A stretch of 47,165 nt of DNA, from the IMG/VR virus record IMGVR_UViG_3300032223_002327, positions 1 through 47,165 of that record. One strand, written 5' to 3'. The notes beneath the pieces were generated by a model. It worked only from the letters and a program-made list of their open reading frames with translations, was not told where the DNA came from and searched no databases. Of the stretch, positions 18,185-26,422 are shown in pieces (position 1 is the stretch's first letter; each line of letters begins with the position of its first letter). The position numbers and the translations under genes were made by a program. This DNA is from a virus.

Positions 18185-18323
18185 TAATAGTATCAGGGGT
18201 CACACAGTAACTGCAGTCAAGCATGCAGCCGTAGCCAAATGACGGAGTTATATAATCTGATGATCTACCAGAATGTCTTATTATAAAACTCTTTCTATTA
18301 ACAAATTTTACGATTTTTTCCAT
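17901..18323 (-). CDS. N-extein of SPL-like radical SAM protein plus intein N-fragment
   Basis: From the ATG at 18323 the product has 140 residues. Residues 1-39 are the start of an SPL-like protein (SSDYITPSFGYGCMLDCSY, with Cys33 and Cys37). Residue 40, the third cysteine of CX3CX2C, is also intein Cys1. Residues 40-140 are a typical ~101-residue intein N-fragment: block A CVTPDTIITTPFG and block B TVTGEHPFYTKNRGW with TxxH. It ends with a TAG at 17901, without endonuclease or C-terminal splicing blocks. The partner fragment is coded at 16492-17361. A longer start at 18356 would lie in the terminator hairpin and is rejected. Two terminators stand directly upstream, so it likely has its own promoter, which I could not identify. 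Confidence 0.85.
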   Translation of the reverse strand: MEKIVKFVNRKSFIIRHSGRSSDYITPSFGYGCMLDCSYCVTPDTIITTPFGPKMAEEIQEGNQVISFSLNNEKVETDLVTAIGQRDTDELYVIEVDEQSVTVTGEHPFYTKNRGWVEAKHLTEDDELLCESYDLNLQYY

Positions 18324-18336
18324 TAGTCTAGTTTTA

Positions 18337-18372
18337 ATAAAATAACAAGGGCCCATATTTCAGAGCCCTTGT
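18337..18372 (-). terminator. Terminator upstream of the fractured SPL gene
   Basis: On the minus strand ACAAGGGC and GCCCTTGT form an eight-pair stem (18345-18372) with a 12-base loop, followed by TATTTTATT. It is a second stop after the terminator at 18402-18431 and isolates the SPL-UNG-MazG operon from the replication genes. Confidence 0.7.
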
Positions 18373-18401
18373 CGTCACTATATAATATAGTTTTCCTAAT
18401 T

Positions 18402-18431
18402 AAAAAATAAAGGAGGACTAAAAGCCCTCCT
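18402..18431 (-). terminator. Terminator of the replication-gene operon
   Basis: AGGAGG and CCTCCT (18411-18431) pair on the minus strand and are followed by TTATTTTTT. The stop codon of the gene at 18418 falls in the loop. Confidence 0.75.
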
Positions 18432-19035
18432 CTGTTGGTGATAAATGTTTCTTTTTACATTGTGAATTTATAATTGATTGATTCAATTCTTCCTTCTCTC
18501 TGTCTATAATAGGCCAAACTTCCTGATCATAAAGATTAGCAGGGGAACCAGGAGTACTTAACCTAGTTTCCCAGCTTTCTTTTAGCACATCAGATTTGTG
18601 CAAAATCAATGGAAGAGTCATAGGCTGACCGCTGAAAAAGCTATGTTTCAGAATTAGAGCCTTAGCATCTTTGCTGATCATAGAATATCCGCCTTTTAGT
18701 AATAGCTGATAATCTGCCATAGTCTCTTCAGGAACCCTAAACACTACTATTAGACATTCTTTATTATCATAATCATCCACATAATTAGGAAATGCTTGAA
18801 GTGTAGAATAAAATACATCAAAATTCACATCTCTATAGTTTCTCAACAACACAAATATATAATTCTCATTATTATACTTTGTAACACAAGTATCCGATAA
18901 ATACGCATTTATAAATCTAGTTTTAAATTGCAATCTACCGAACATATCTTTGACATCACAATCAAAGAATGCTTTAGGTACTTGTAACATTGGAAACAAA
19001 AAAGTTGCGGTATATGTGTATTTTAATTCTTTCAT
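18418..19035 (-). CDS. Hypothetical conserved-looking protein
   Basis: 205 residues, unrecognised. The first half is beta-rich (KYTYTATFLFPMLQVP, ENYIFVLLRNYRDVNFDVFY) and the C-terminus is basic. Its ATG overlaps the upstream nuclease stop (ATGA), making it the last gene of an operon with a PDDEXK nuclease, a RusA-like resolvase and a MoxR/VWA pair, so a role in DNA metabolism is possible but unproven. Confidence 0.6.
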   Translation of the reverse strand: MKELKYTYTATFLFPMLQVPKAFFDCDVKDMFGRLQFKTRFINAYLSDTCVTKYNNENYIFVLLRNYRDVNFDVFYSTLQAFPNYVDDYDNKECLIVVFRVPEETMADYQLLLKGGYSMISKDAKALILKHSFFSGQPMTLPLILHKSDVLKESWETRLSTPGSPANLYDQEVWPIIDREKEELNQSIINSQCKKKHLSPTEEGF

Positions 19036-20069
19036 ACTCTTATAAATATACTACCTTCATTGTCATAATACTCCATAGGATATTCCCAAGCATTATTTTT
19101 TACTGCATAATTATAACGCAGTAATGCTTGTTTTAAACCTTCATACTCTCTTCCGTGAGCCTCACCGCCTACAAATCCTACAGTCATTGCCTCATTGCTT
19201 ACTGCAAATACCATAGGATTATTATTAAGTTGTTTTTCTACTACAATATAAAGAAACGGTGCCACTGTGTAGCCTTTAGCAAGTAACTCTTGAATACGAG
19301 GATCTCTGTTTAAACCATAACCATAAGTTGCAGCTTGAAAATCATAGCGATACTTCCAAAACTCATACTCAAATCCTGTTACAGGTTTGCTAGTAGTTTT
19401 GAAATCTATAGGAAAGATTCTTTTAGTCTCGTGATTTATAGCTACACGATCCAACTCTCCCTTCATCTCTACTCCTTCTATTTCAAATTCCACAATAAAC
19501 CTGTTAATAAACTCCATATTTTTATCAAATTTAGCGTCTACAAATTGTTTAGTGTAAGTATCCGCTTTGAGAGCCATAACACAATTTACCGCATTAGCGT
19601 ATTCTGTTTCAGTCACTGGTGTTCTACCAACCATTGTCTTGAGCAAATTAAAATACTCACTGCCTTGTTCGATAATTTTAGCAACTTTAGTCTCTGGTTT
19701 CCAATTTGACTGATAATTAAAAGTAGTACAAGCATCAGCAATAAAATCATTATAAGCAGATAATCCAAATATTAAATCATCTTCTTCTTTCTTTTCTTCT
19801 ATTGCCCAAGCAAATACTTGCGCAACAATTGTCTGTACAGTCTCACTACATTTTGTTTCATCAGGAATCTTTACAAATCTCTTTTCAAAATCTTCTCTGG
19901 TTCCCATCAACATAATATCTACTACACTGCCAAAGATAAAATGATCAGGTGTCACATCATCATCCTGATTTTCCATTTTATCTACTGCTAGTAGATATGC
20001 TTTAGGGCTTGTAAGAATCTTTTTTAAAGAGCTTTGATTCACTTTCTTGATACCTCTATAATCTTCCAT
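19032..20069 (-). CDS. PD-(D/E)XK nuclease, RecE/Cas4-like exonuclease family
   Basis: 345 residues. The start, INQSSLKKIL-like (VNQSSLKKILTSPKAYL), and DHFIFGSVVDIMLMG are typical of phage exonuclease VIII / RecB-like nucleases. The catalytic core is visible as MKGELDRVAIN, then FPIDFKTT (Asp and DxK) at ~200-225, followed by an aromatic helix with QAATYGYGL. It would degrade or resect DNA ends for recombination or host DNA breakdown. It overlaps the RusA-like gene by 14 bases and the next gene by ATGA. The family is confident; substrate is not. Confidence 0.8.
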   Translation of the reverse strand: MEDYRGIKKVNQSSLKKILTSPKAYLLAVDKMENQDDDVTPDHFIFGSVVDIMLMGTREDFEKRFVKIPDETKCSETVQTIVAQVFAWAIEEKKEEDDLIFGLSAYNDFIADACTTFNYQSNWKPETKVAKIIEQGSEYFNLLKTMVGRTPVTETEYANAVNCVMALKADTYTKQFVDAKFDKNMEFINRFIVEFEIEGVEMKGELDRVAINHETKRIFPIDFKTTSKPVTGFEYEFWKYRYDFQAATYGYGLNRDPRIQELLAKGYTVAPFLYIVVEKQLNNNPMVFAVSNEAMTVGFVGGEAHGREYEGLKQALLRYNYAVKNNAWEYPMEYYDNEGSIFIRV

Positions 20070-20562
20070 GCTTTTTAATTGTTTTAATTCTGTAAACTAA
20101 TTTTCTATTAGCAAAGTCATCAATTGGAATATACTCATAAGTAGTTCTTTGAAGATGCTCAACAGTATCGTCAGGAAGAATTCCTTTCTTTACCATCACA
20201 TCATCTAAACACTTTAGCCAAATTAAGGCCAAATTACCTATATCCCAATTAGGTTTATACCCAGTGGGAGCAGGATTCCAACTAACTCTTCGCTTTTTCG
20301 TTTGTTTGTCCAACACCATTTTCATAGTCCCGAAATTTAAAGGCGCAAATACCGTCAATTTTGTTTCCACAGGACCTTGTATTGTAAGATTATCAGGGAT
20401 ATTCTTTTCAATATATCCATGCATTGCTGCAATTAGCGCAGCCCTTGTAGTGTAATGTACAGAAGCATGGATCTTATTGTAACCAATTTTGACCCATACT
20501 TTCTGACTTTGTGGTATATGCGTGATAAATTGCGGAAACTCTAGTTTCAATTCACTCACCAT
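20056..20562 (-). CDS. RusA-like Holliday junction resolvase
   Basis: 168 residues, a little longer than RusA (120). The signature segment NWDIGNLALIWLKCLDDVMVKKGILPDDTVEHL matches in spacing the D-x-DNL...LDaL...i.DD pattern of RusA, with Asp at ~115, the LDD pair and the PDD pair; only pieces are quoted here: NWDIGNL, KCLDDVM, ILPDD. It would cut branched DNA during recombination or before packaging. It lies with a PDDEXK nuclease and a Sak4-like ATPase. The assignment rests on this motif only. Confidence 0.65.
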   Translation of the reverse strand: MVSELKLEFPQFITHIPQSQKVWVKIGYNKIHASVHYTTRAALIAAMHGYIEKNIPDNLTIQGPVETKLTVFAPLNFGTMKMVLDKQTKKRRVSWNPAPTGYKPNWDIGNLALIWLKCLDDVMVKKGILPDDTVEHLQRTTYEYIPIDDFANRKLVYRIKTIKKHGRL

Positions 20563-20574
20563 AATCTGTTTGTT

Positions 20575-21744
20575 TTATATCCATTTTACATCTTCTTCAA
20601 CAGAATTTTGTGTTTCAGGAGTTGCTTCAATTTCTACAGGAATAAAATCTTGTACAGTCTCATGTATATAATTAGTGTTTAAAAGTGCAAGAGTTTCTTC
20701 TTGTAAAGTAATAGATTTTACTTTAAAATATTTTTTATCTCCATATTGAGTAACTTCAAAAGAATATCTTTTCAAAATTTCTTCTACTTTATCTTCAGTA
20801 AGAACATTTTTATTTATCAAGCTATCCATAATTTCATCAATAGATGTACCCATAGAAGTTCTATCTTTTCCTAAATAAGAAAGAAGACTTTTAAAGTTAA
20901 CATGATTTTTTGCAGAACAATTAGCAAAATTATAAGAATATTCTTTAAAGAGAAACTCTAAATACAACAAGCTTTCACGATAATTACAATTAGCCATAAT
21001 TTCCATAGCCATAGTGTGATTATCTTCGTCACTACTTTTTAACATTGCTTCTAATTGATCATATACTTCAGAATCAATTACAACAGAATCTTTACCATTA
21101 ATTTTATCTAATAATGCAGTTTCAGAATAAAGTTCTAAATCTTTTACTTTATCATATAAACTAAAATCTTCACTATTAATCTTATAAACTCTATGAGATT
21201 CTCTCATCTCTCTAATAGCAACACCTACATTTATAATTAAATTTTTATAAATATTAAGGTATTCATAGCTTAAAGTATTACAAGTATTCCAATTAGTTAA
21301 TATGATAGGTTTATCATAAAACTCTAAAGCAATTTTTACTTTTTCTTTATCATGCTCATCTAAATGTTTCTCTGCTGCATCAATAAAATCTTTAAACAAA
21401 TCTGTAGGAATAGAATATTCCCATGCTGTATCAGTCATTTTTGCAGCAGTATTAGTTCCTGCAAAAATTACATTAGCTTCTAAAGGATCTCTAACAGTTT
21501 TAGTATTATAATTTATTGCTAAATCTTTTAGTTTAATCCTTGGAATATTTACACCAGGCATAAAATATAATTTATCGCCTATCTTCGGAGTATAATCATG
21601 ATGTTTAATATTAATCACTTGATCATAATTATCCATATATAAATTACTGTCTATATGAATTTTGCAAAAAGTAATTTCTCTAGAAGTATCATCTGTCTGC
21701 ATGTCCACAGTAAGATATAGGTACTGTCCTTTTTCTAATCCCAT
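20575..21744 (-). CDS. Hypothetical protein with acidic-aromatic C-terminal tip
   Basis: 389 residues, no domain recognised. Beta-rich at the N-terminus (GQYLYLTVDMQTDD), mostly helical after ~150. The last residues, NSVEEDVKWI, are acidic and end in an aromatic-hydrophobic tip like the SSB-like proteins upstream. It directly follows the MoxR-like ATPase (8 bases), so it may be a partner of the MoxR/VWA pair. Confidence 0.6.
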   Translation of the reverse strand: MGLEKGQYLYLTVDMQTDDTSREITFCKIHIDSNLYMDNYDQVINIKHHDYTPKIGDKLYFMPGVNIPRIKLKDLAINYNTKTVRDPLEANVIFAGTNTAAKMTDTAWEYSIPTDLFKDFIDAAEKHLDEHDKEKVKIALEFYDKPIILTNWNTCNTLSYEYLNIYKNLIINVGVAIREMRESHRVYKINSEDFSLYDKVKDLELYSETALLDKINGKDSVVIDSEVYDQLEAMLKSSDEDNHTMAMEIMANCNYRESLLYLEFLFKEYSYNFANCSAKNHVNFKSLLSYLGKDRTSMGTSIDEIMDSLINKNVLTEDKVEEILKRYSFEVTQYGDKKYFKVKSITLQEETLALLNTNYIHETVQDFIPVEIEATPETQNSVEEDVKWI

Positions 21745-21752
21745 AATTTCTA

Positions 21753-22922
21753 TTATTTAATTGCCATCTTTACGACAAGCGGGTTCAACATTAATTTACT
21801 AAACTTAGGTTTGTTACCATTAAGCAATTCTTTGACAATGTAATATTTCAAATCTTCAGTAAATACTTTAGTATCAGTAGTCAGCTTAACGAGTCTTTGA
21901 ATCATAGCATCAGGAATACTTTTGGTTTTCGCCATATTTAAAGAGAAATTTACCACACGAGTTGCTACAATACTAGAAATATCTGCTCTAAAGTCATCAT
22001 CTTCTCCTATCATATCTTTCAATGCTCCCATCACATAGCCTTCATCTTTTGTCAAGATATCTTCGGGCCCTATAATTCTATCAAGTTTGTTATTGATAAA
22101 CATAGTAAACATCCCAGAAAAATCTGTACCCACAGAACCTTCACCAATCATTTGTATCAACGGCAATTGATCTTCGAATTTAGGAATAGAACTAATTGCA
22201 TTAAAGAATGTAGTAATCGATCTTGGATTTACTCTTTGAGTTACTAACTCTGGATTCATCAACATGAAGTTAATACAACGGCCATCAATCTTTACTTCCT
22301 CTGCCCATTTAGCCCATACGTTAACGTCATATTTCAATTCTACAGAAATAAAACGAGTTTGTTGAGCTACGTCAAGTGTAGTTACATTGTAATCACCGTT
22401 ATCAGGATTAGTAGTCAAAATAACATGCCAATTTTTAGGAAGTTTCCATGAAATATATTCTTGTCTGTCACATATTTCCATAGTTGCTTGCATAAATCTT
22501 GGCTCGGCGCGAGTAAAATCATCTAAGATTAAAATACCGCCTTCTTCTTTACCCTGAATCCATTCTGGCGCAGCATGAGACATTCGTTTGTCTACTACTT
22601 TATAACCTTTAGAACTTGCTGTTTCAATTTCTTGCTCAGTAATCCAAAGAGTTTTACCTTCAGCATTTTTAACTTTAAATTCTTTGATAGGAAAACCGAT
22701 AAGATCACCCAACTCTTCTATTTGAGATAGATTTAGTTTTACAACAGATAATCCTAATTCTTCTCCCAACTGAAGTATTGCGGAAGTTTTACCGAGCCCC
22801 GCATCGCCAGCGATATTCACAGTTACAGGCACTTTGCCATCTGCTTGAATAGCTTGATTATTGCTCACCATGTGTTTGACGAAGTTTTTTAACTCGTCTA
22901 CATTTAATTTTACTTGATTCAT
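21753..22922 (-). CDS. MoxR-like AAA+ ATPase
   Basis: 389 residues. Walker A is AGDAGLGKT (39-46), followed by VKLNLSQIEELGDLIGFP, Walker B GGILILDDFTRA (~130), then TTNPDNGDYNV with sensor-like ending QQTRF. This is the MoxR family, which acts as a chaperone-like remodeler with a VWA-domain partner; that partner is encoded next (22934-24112, 11 bases away). The pair probably remodels a protein or nucleoprotein complex during phage takeover; the target is unknown. Confidence 0.82.
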   Translation of the reverse strand: MNQVKLNVDELKNFVKHMVSNNQAIQADGKVPVTVNIAGDAGLGKTSAILQLGEELGLSVVKLNLSQIEELGDLIGFPIKEFKVKNAEGKTLWITEQEIETASSKGYKVVDKRMSHAAPEWIQGKEEGGILILDDFTRAEPRFMQATMEICDRQEYISWKLPKNWHVILTTNPDNGDYNVTTLDVAQQTRFISVELKYDVNVWAKWAEEVKIDGRCINFMLMNPELVTQRVNPRSITTFFNAISSIPKFEDQLPLIQMIGEGSVGTDFSGMFTMFINNKLDRIIGPEDILTKDEGYVMGALKDMIGEDDDFRADISSIVATRVVNFSLNMAKTKSIPDAMIQRLVKLTTDTKVFTEDLKYYIVKELLNGNKPKFSKLMLNPLVVKMAIK

Positions 22923-22933
22923 TTATTAATTTT

Positions 22934-24112
22934 TTAAAGTTCGAGTTTAATTACTCTTCCAGGAAGAGATTCATTCATGCTGGATCTTTCAGATAAAACC
23001 CATAAAATTTTTCCTGACGGTTTTTTATGAGTAGTACACTCACCGTCAGTAAAATAGATTAAACTTGTAAATTGGCGATTTTGCTCAAAATATTCTAATA
23101 CAGGATCAAAGGATGTTCCACCTCTACCAGATACTTTTAATTCAAATTTACCTTTGTAATCTTCAATAGATGTAATCTGCGTATCACATTGTACAATTGT
23201 GATATCTACACCTGCTTTATGAATATGATAAATCTCATTCATAAATTCTTTAAGCTCAGTGTCACTAACAGAACCTGATGTATCTATTGCTAGCAACATC
23301 TTTTGACGCATCTTAATCTTTAAACCAGGATTATCAGAGAATCTTTTATTATCCTTTCTTCTAAGTTTCTTAGTAAAAATCTTAGTAGATATCCCTGTAA
23401 ACCTACGGATATAAGCTCGCCAATTAAATTTAGGAGCAAGTATCTCATCGATTATAATTAAACCATCAATTTCCCCAGGAACATGGCCTTGTTTCTTCAA
23501 AGTTTGTTCCTTAGCTTCAGATAAAATTCTCTGAACCTGCTTATCAATAAGCTTTTGTTCTGCCTCAGATAAATCTTCAAATTCATCCCACGTACTGTGA
23601 TCAGGAGTTCCTTCACCTTGATCTAATTGATCACATAGTTTATCAAAATTACTATCACCAGAAGTTCCTGTTTGATCCTTTTGATCTTTAGCAAGTCTTA
23701 GTCTATCATAATAATAACGACAGCCTGCTTTTGTATCTAAGTTTAAATCTGAATAGTTTTCAATAAATATGCCGTTTTCAGGGAGCCAATCTTTAGGAAT
23801 ATATTGATTAATTTCCATATCCATTGCGATATTAGCAAGCTTTCTATCAGAGAACTTAAACACAATAGATAAATGACCAAATGCAATATGAAGAAGCTCA
23901 TGTTTTAAAATACCCAATCTTTGCTCATCATTTAATTCTTCCCAAAAGTTAGAATTAATAATCAATTGATAATTGATACCATTTTTACCTACACCAGCAG
24001 TGGGGATTTTTTCAGACCAAAACTTATTTAATTGAATCAAAAAGAACCCGTAATAGGGCTCCTGCAACATTAAATCTTTACTAGCTTTTGCTAGCATTTC
24101 TACTTTATTCAT
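22934..24112 (-). CDS. VWA-domain protein with metallopeptidase-like N-terminal domain (DUF2201 type)
   Basis: 392 residues. The N-terminal domain contains KHELLHIAFGH (71-80), a zincin-like HExxH plus later His. The C-terminal VWA domain shows the MIDAS motif LLAIDTSGSVS at ~272-282 and VSGRGGTSFDPV at ~335. This architecture is known as a MoxR partner, and the ATPase follows immediately. The middle region is acidic (DQLDQGEGTPDHSTWDEFED). It may bind or cleave a target presented by the ATPase. Confidence 0.8.
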   Translation of the reverse strand: MNKVEMLAKASKDLMLQEPYYGFFLIQLNKFWSEKIPTAGVGKNGINYQLIINSNFWEELNDEQRLGILKHELLHIAFGHLSIVFKFSDRKLANIAMDMEINQYIPKDWLPENGIFIENYSDLNLDTKAGCRYYYDRLRLAKDQKDQTGTSGDSNFDKLCDQLDQGEGTPDHSTWDEFEDLSEAEQKLIDKQVQRILSEAKEQTLKKQGHVPGEIDGLIIIDEILAPKFNWRAYIRRFTGISTKIFTKKLRRKDNKRFSDNPGLKIKMRQKMLLAIDTSGSVSDTELKEFMNEIYHIHKAGVDITIVQCDTQITSIEDYKGKFELKVSGRGGTSFDPVLEYFEQNRQFTSLIYFTDGECTTHKKPSGKILWVLSERSSMNESLPGRVIKLEL

Positions 24113-24114
24113 CT

Positions 24115-25116
24115 TTATAAAGTTTTAATAATTTTTTCCACAGTTGTACTCGCTTCCTGTATGCCTACTGCTTTTACAAGATCCGAAAAGTCGGTTACTT
24201 TTGGCATTTTAGGAATTGAGATATATGGAATATTATATTTTTCTACGAATTTTATTGCTAAAGCCTCGCCAGGCTCATCATTGTCGAATAAACAGATTAC
24301 TTTTTTAAATCTTTGCTTATACTCATCCATAACAGAATCTTTCATCATAATAGATTCTGATTGAAGGCCGATAGCAGAAATGTTTAAGCAATCGTGTATT
24401 GACATCACATCTTTCAAAGACTTTGTAATAATTAGTAGGTCTCCAGATTTAGGCAATTGTGTGTAACCTTGATGTACGGTAGAGTCCGCATTATTTATCC
24501 ACTTTTTAATCCTTGTTTCCAAAGGCTGATAAATTTTATAGCTAACCCGATTATCCTTATATTCTATATACGCATACGCAAATTGGTGCGCTTTTACACC
24601 ACTTTCATTATAAAATATATAATCAATAGGTCTAACATTAAACTTCTCTAAAGTTGATTTTTTAATACCAAAGGACGACCAATATACCTTATCTCTAGTC
24701 ATCCACGGACGAAACTTTACTCCTAATTCTACTCTATTTCTTTCTATGATTCTTGTATAGTTAGCTATTTGTTTATTTGCTACTACATCAAATTGGGATA
24801 ATCCCATATCAAAAGCAATTTTTTTCATTGCTTCACCATAAGATAAATCAAACATCTTCATAACTAACACTACAAAATCCCCACAGGCACCAGTAGCAAA
24901 GTCTTTGAACATTAAAATATTTCGATTTATTCTATGAAAATATAGAGCAAATGACGGAATATTGTCCTCCCTCAATGGACTATGATATACTCCTAAAGAA
25001 CTAATGTCTTCTCCTAAATAAAAAGAAAATACATCTTCCTGTGTAACAGATTTTAGAATATCTTCTCTTGTAATTAGGCTATTAAATGCAATTGAATCTA
25101 GATTAATTTCTTTCAT
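24115..25116 (-). CDS. DnaG-like toprim primase
   Basis: 333 residues from ATG 25116 (a longer ATG at 25137 lies in the terminator and is rejected). The N-terminal part follows the CHC2 primase pattern (HSPLREDNIPSFAL, GDFVVLVMKMF), but most zinc cysteines are replaced, leaving a degenerate zinc domain. The toprim domain follows: LLIITKSLKDVMSIHD (~225), where the usual Glu is not in the expected place, and CLFDNDEPGEA (~280) with the DxD. It would prime DNA synthesis with the DnaB-like helicase. The next gene starts two bases after it. Family secure, activity likely. Confidence 0.8.
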   Translation of the reverse strand: MKEINLDSIAFNSLITREDILKSVTQEDVFSFYLGEDISSLGVYHSPLREDNIPSFALYFHRINRNILMFKDFATGACGDFVVLVMKMFDLSYGEAMKKIAFDMGLSQFDVVANKQIANYTRIIERNRVELGVKFRPWMTRDKVYWSSFGIKKSTLEKFNVRPIDYIFYNESGVKAHQFAYAYIEYKDNRVSYKIYQPLETRIKKWINNADSTVHQGYTQLPKSGDLLIITKSLKDVMSIHDCLNISAIGLQSESIMMKDSVMDEYKQRFKKVICLFDNDEPGEALAIKFVEKYNIPYISIPKMPKVTDFSDLVKAVGIQEASTTVEKIIKTL

Positions 25117-25151
25117 AAGAAAAAAAGAGAGGAGCATTTATACTCCTCTCT
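25117..25151 (-). terminator. Terminator after the SSB-like gene
   Basis: On the minus strand AGAGAGGAG and CTCCTCTCT (25126-25151) form a nine-pair stem with an eight-base loop followed by a run of seven T. It sits just before the primase start, so the primase must be read through or have another promoter. Confidence 0.8.
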
Positions 25152-25172
25152 GTAAAGTTAATTAGTTTTTAA

Positions 25173-25760
25173 TCACCAATCATCTCCCTCGATGATGCTA
25201 TCTGCAGTTGCTGGCGCACTAACAGTATCTTTTTCAATACGAGACATCGCATCGATGTTAGATACTTTCAAGCGAGAATCTGCAAGAGATACAGTCATAC
25301 GCTCCATAAATGGAACCCAAGAACGAGGTTGAATATATTGCTTAACAGATTGCGTAGAACCATAGTTAGCAAAGATTCTAAATTTACCTCCTTGAGCTAA
25401 ACCATCACGGATTGCTTTCATACAAGAATCAAGGAATGCACGAGAAGTATCACCGCTAACTGCAGGCATTTTATCTCCATAAATACAATGGATAATGTGT
25501 TTCATCACTTTACCTTGTTTTTGTACTTGCTCTTCAATAGAAGCATAATCAGTAGCTTTCTCAACATACCAGAAAGAGCTGTTACAACTTCCACCATTCT
25601 CATCAGTGAAAGTCAATTTGTAATCAGGAGAACCTTCTTTGTCTTCTGGTTTCTTTTTGTTGACTGTTAAAGTTACATTCTCAGCAATACCAGCTTCTCC
25701 GTTATTAAAAATTACTGCTGCTTCTTTAGCGTCAAAAGACGAATCATTTAAATTAAACAT
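25173..25760 (-). CDS. Probable single-stranded DNA-binding protein
   Basis: 195 residues. The first ~110 residues are beta-rich, with aromatic residues at strand ends (SCNSSFWYVEKA, GKFRIFANYGST, PRSWVPFMERM), fitting an OB fold. The C-terminus ends in the acidic-aromatic tip SIIEGDDW, like bacterial SSB tips that recruit replication partners. It has an A-rich leader (AAAAAACAA-ATG) and its own terminator, suggesting high expression. No direct family match is claimed; location in the replication block supports the idea. Confidence 0.55.
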   Translation of the reverse strand: MFNLNDSSFDAKEAAVIFNNGEAGIAENVTLTVNKKKPEDKEGSPDYKLTFTDENGGSCNSSFWYVEKATDYASIEEQVQKQGKVMKHIIHCIYGDKMPAVSGDTSRAFLDSCMKAIRDGLAQGGKFRIFANYGSTQSVKQYIQPRSWVPFMERMTVSLADSRLKVSNIDAMSRIEKDTVSAPATADSIIEGDDW

Positions 25761-25793
25761 TTGTTTTTTCTTTTTTAAATTATTAATTATTTA

Positions 25794-26393
25794 TTACCAC
25801 ACATCTTCTTCAGTAGATCCTTCTACTTCTGCAACTTCTGCTACTTCTGGTTCAGGCATTACTTCTCCTTCAATTTTAGCTACTCTGTTGACATATTGTT
25901 CATCAGATTCAACATGAGGTTTTATTGCATGAGGATTTTCATCACTTACTTCTCCTAAGTCACGAGTTTCAAAAACAATCACAGGCTCTTCAATAATTAC
26001 ATTATCTGTAACCATAAGAGTCATTCCTACTACACCTTGTCCAATAGAACTAGCAGCAAGATCAAAATGATTCTCAACATCATTGTTTAATTCTAACATT
26101 TTAGAAATAAACTCATAAGTTCTTTTATCACTAAGAGTACAAGTTTTTGTCAATTTGAAACCTACATCTCCAGAAGCTTTCTTAATAAAAATACTTTTTG
26201 TTGATGCTTGAAAACCGAAAGATACTCTATCTTCTCCAACAATTCCTAAAAGCTCTTGTGCAGCTTTATTAAATGTAAACTTACGTCCAGCACCTACTTT
26301 CTCAAGTGATGACATAGTAACTACAGGTGTAGTAAATTGTTCCTCTTTTCTCTTTCTTTGCGCAGGAACTGCGTCCCAAATTAAATCTTCCAT
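25794..26393 (-). CDS. Hypothetical protein, SSB-like acidic tail
   Basis: 199 residues, unrecognised. A basic N-terminus (AQRKRKEEQ) precedes a compact alpha/beta domain, then an acidic tail (EVAEVAEVEGSTEEDVW). The tip EDVW resembles that of the neighbouring SSB-like protein, so both may contact the same partner. A strong A-rich leader precedes the start. Role in recombination or replication is inferred only. Confidence 0.55.
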   Translation of the reverse strand: MEDLIWDAVPAQRKRKEEQFTTPVVTMSSLEKVGAGRKFTFNKAAQELLGIVGEDRVSFGFQASTKSIFIKKASGDVGFKLTKTCTLSDKRTYEFISKMLELNNDVENHFDLAASSIGQGVVGMTLMVTDNVIIEEPVIVFETRDLGEVSDENPHAIKPHVESDEQYVNRVAKIEGEVMPEPEVAEVAEVEGSTEEDVW

Positions 26394-26422
26394 TCTTGTT
26401 TTTTTTGTTTATTGATTATTAA

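Noticed and set aside
16492-18323. Ordinary cis-splicing intein with embedded endonuclease
   Set aside because: The minus strand has stops between the halves and the nuclease is on the other strand, so no single precursor can be made.
17360-18323. Group I or II intron instead of an intein
   Set aside because: Both boundary peptides match intein splicing blocks and the flanking Cys residues fit protein splicing; no intron core motifs were seen.
19335-19709. Plus-strand ORF of 124 codons
   Set aside because: It is antisense to the PDDEXK nuclease, which has clear catalytic motifs.
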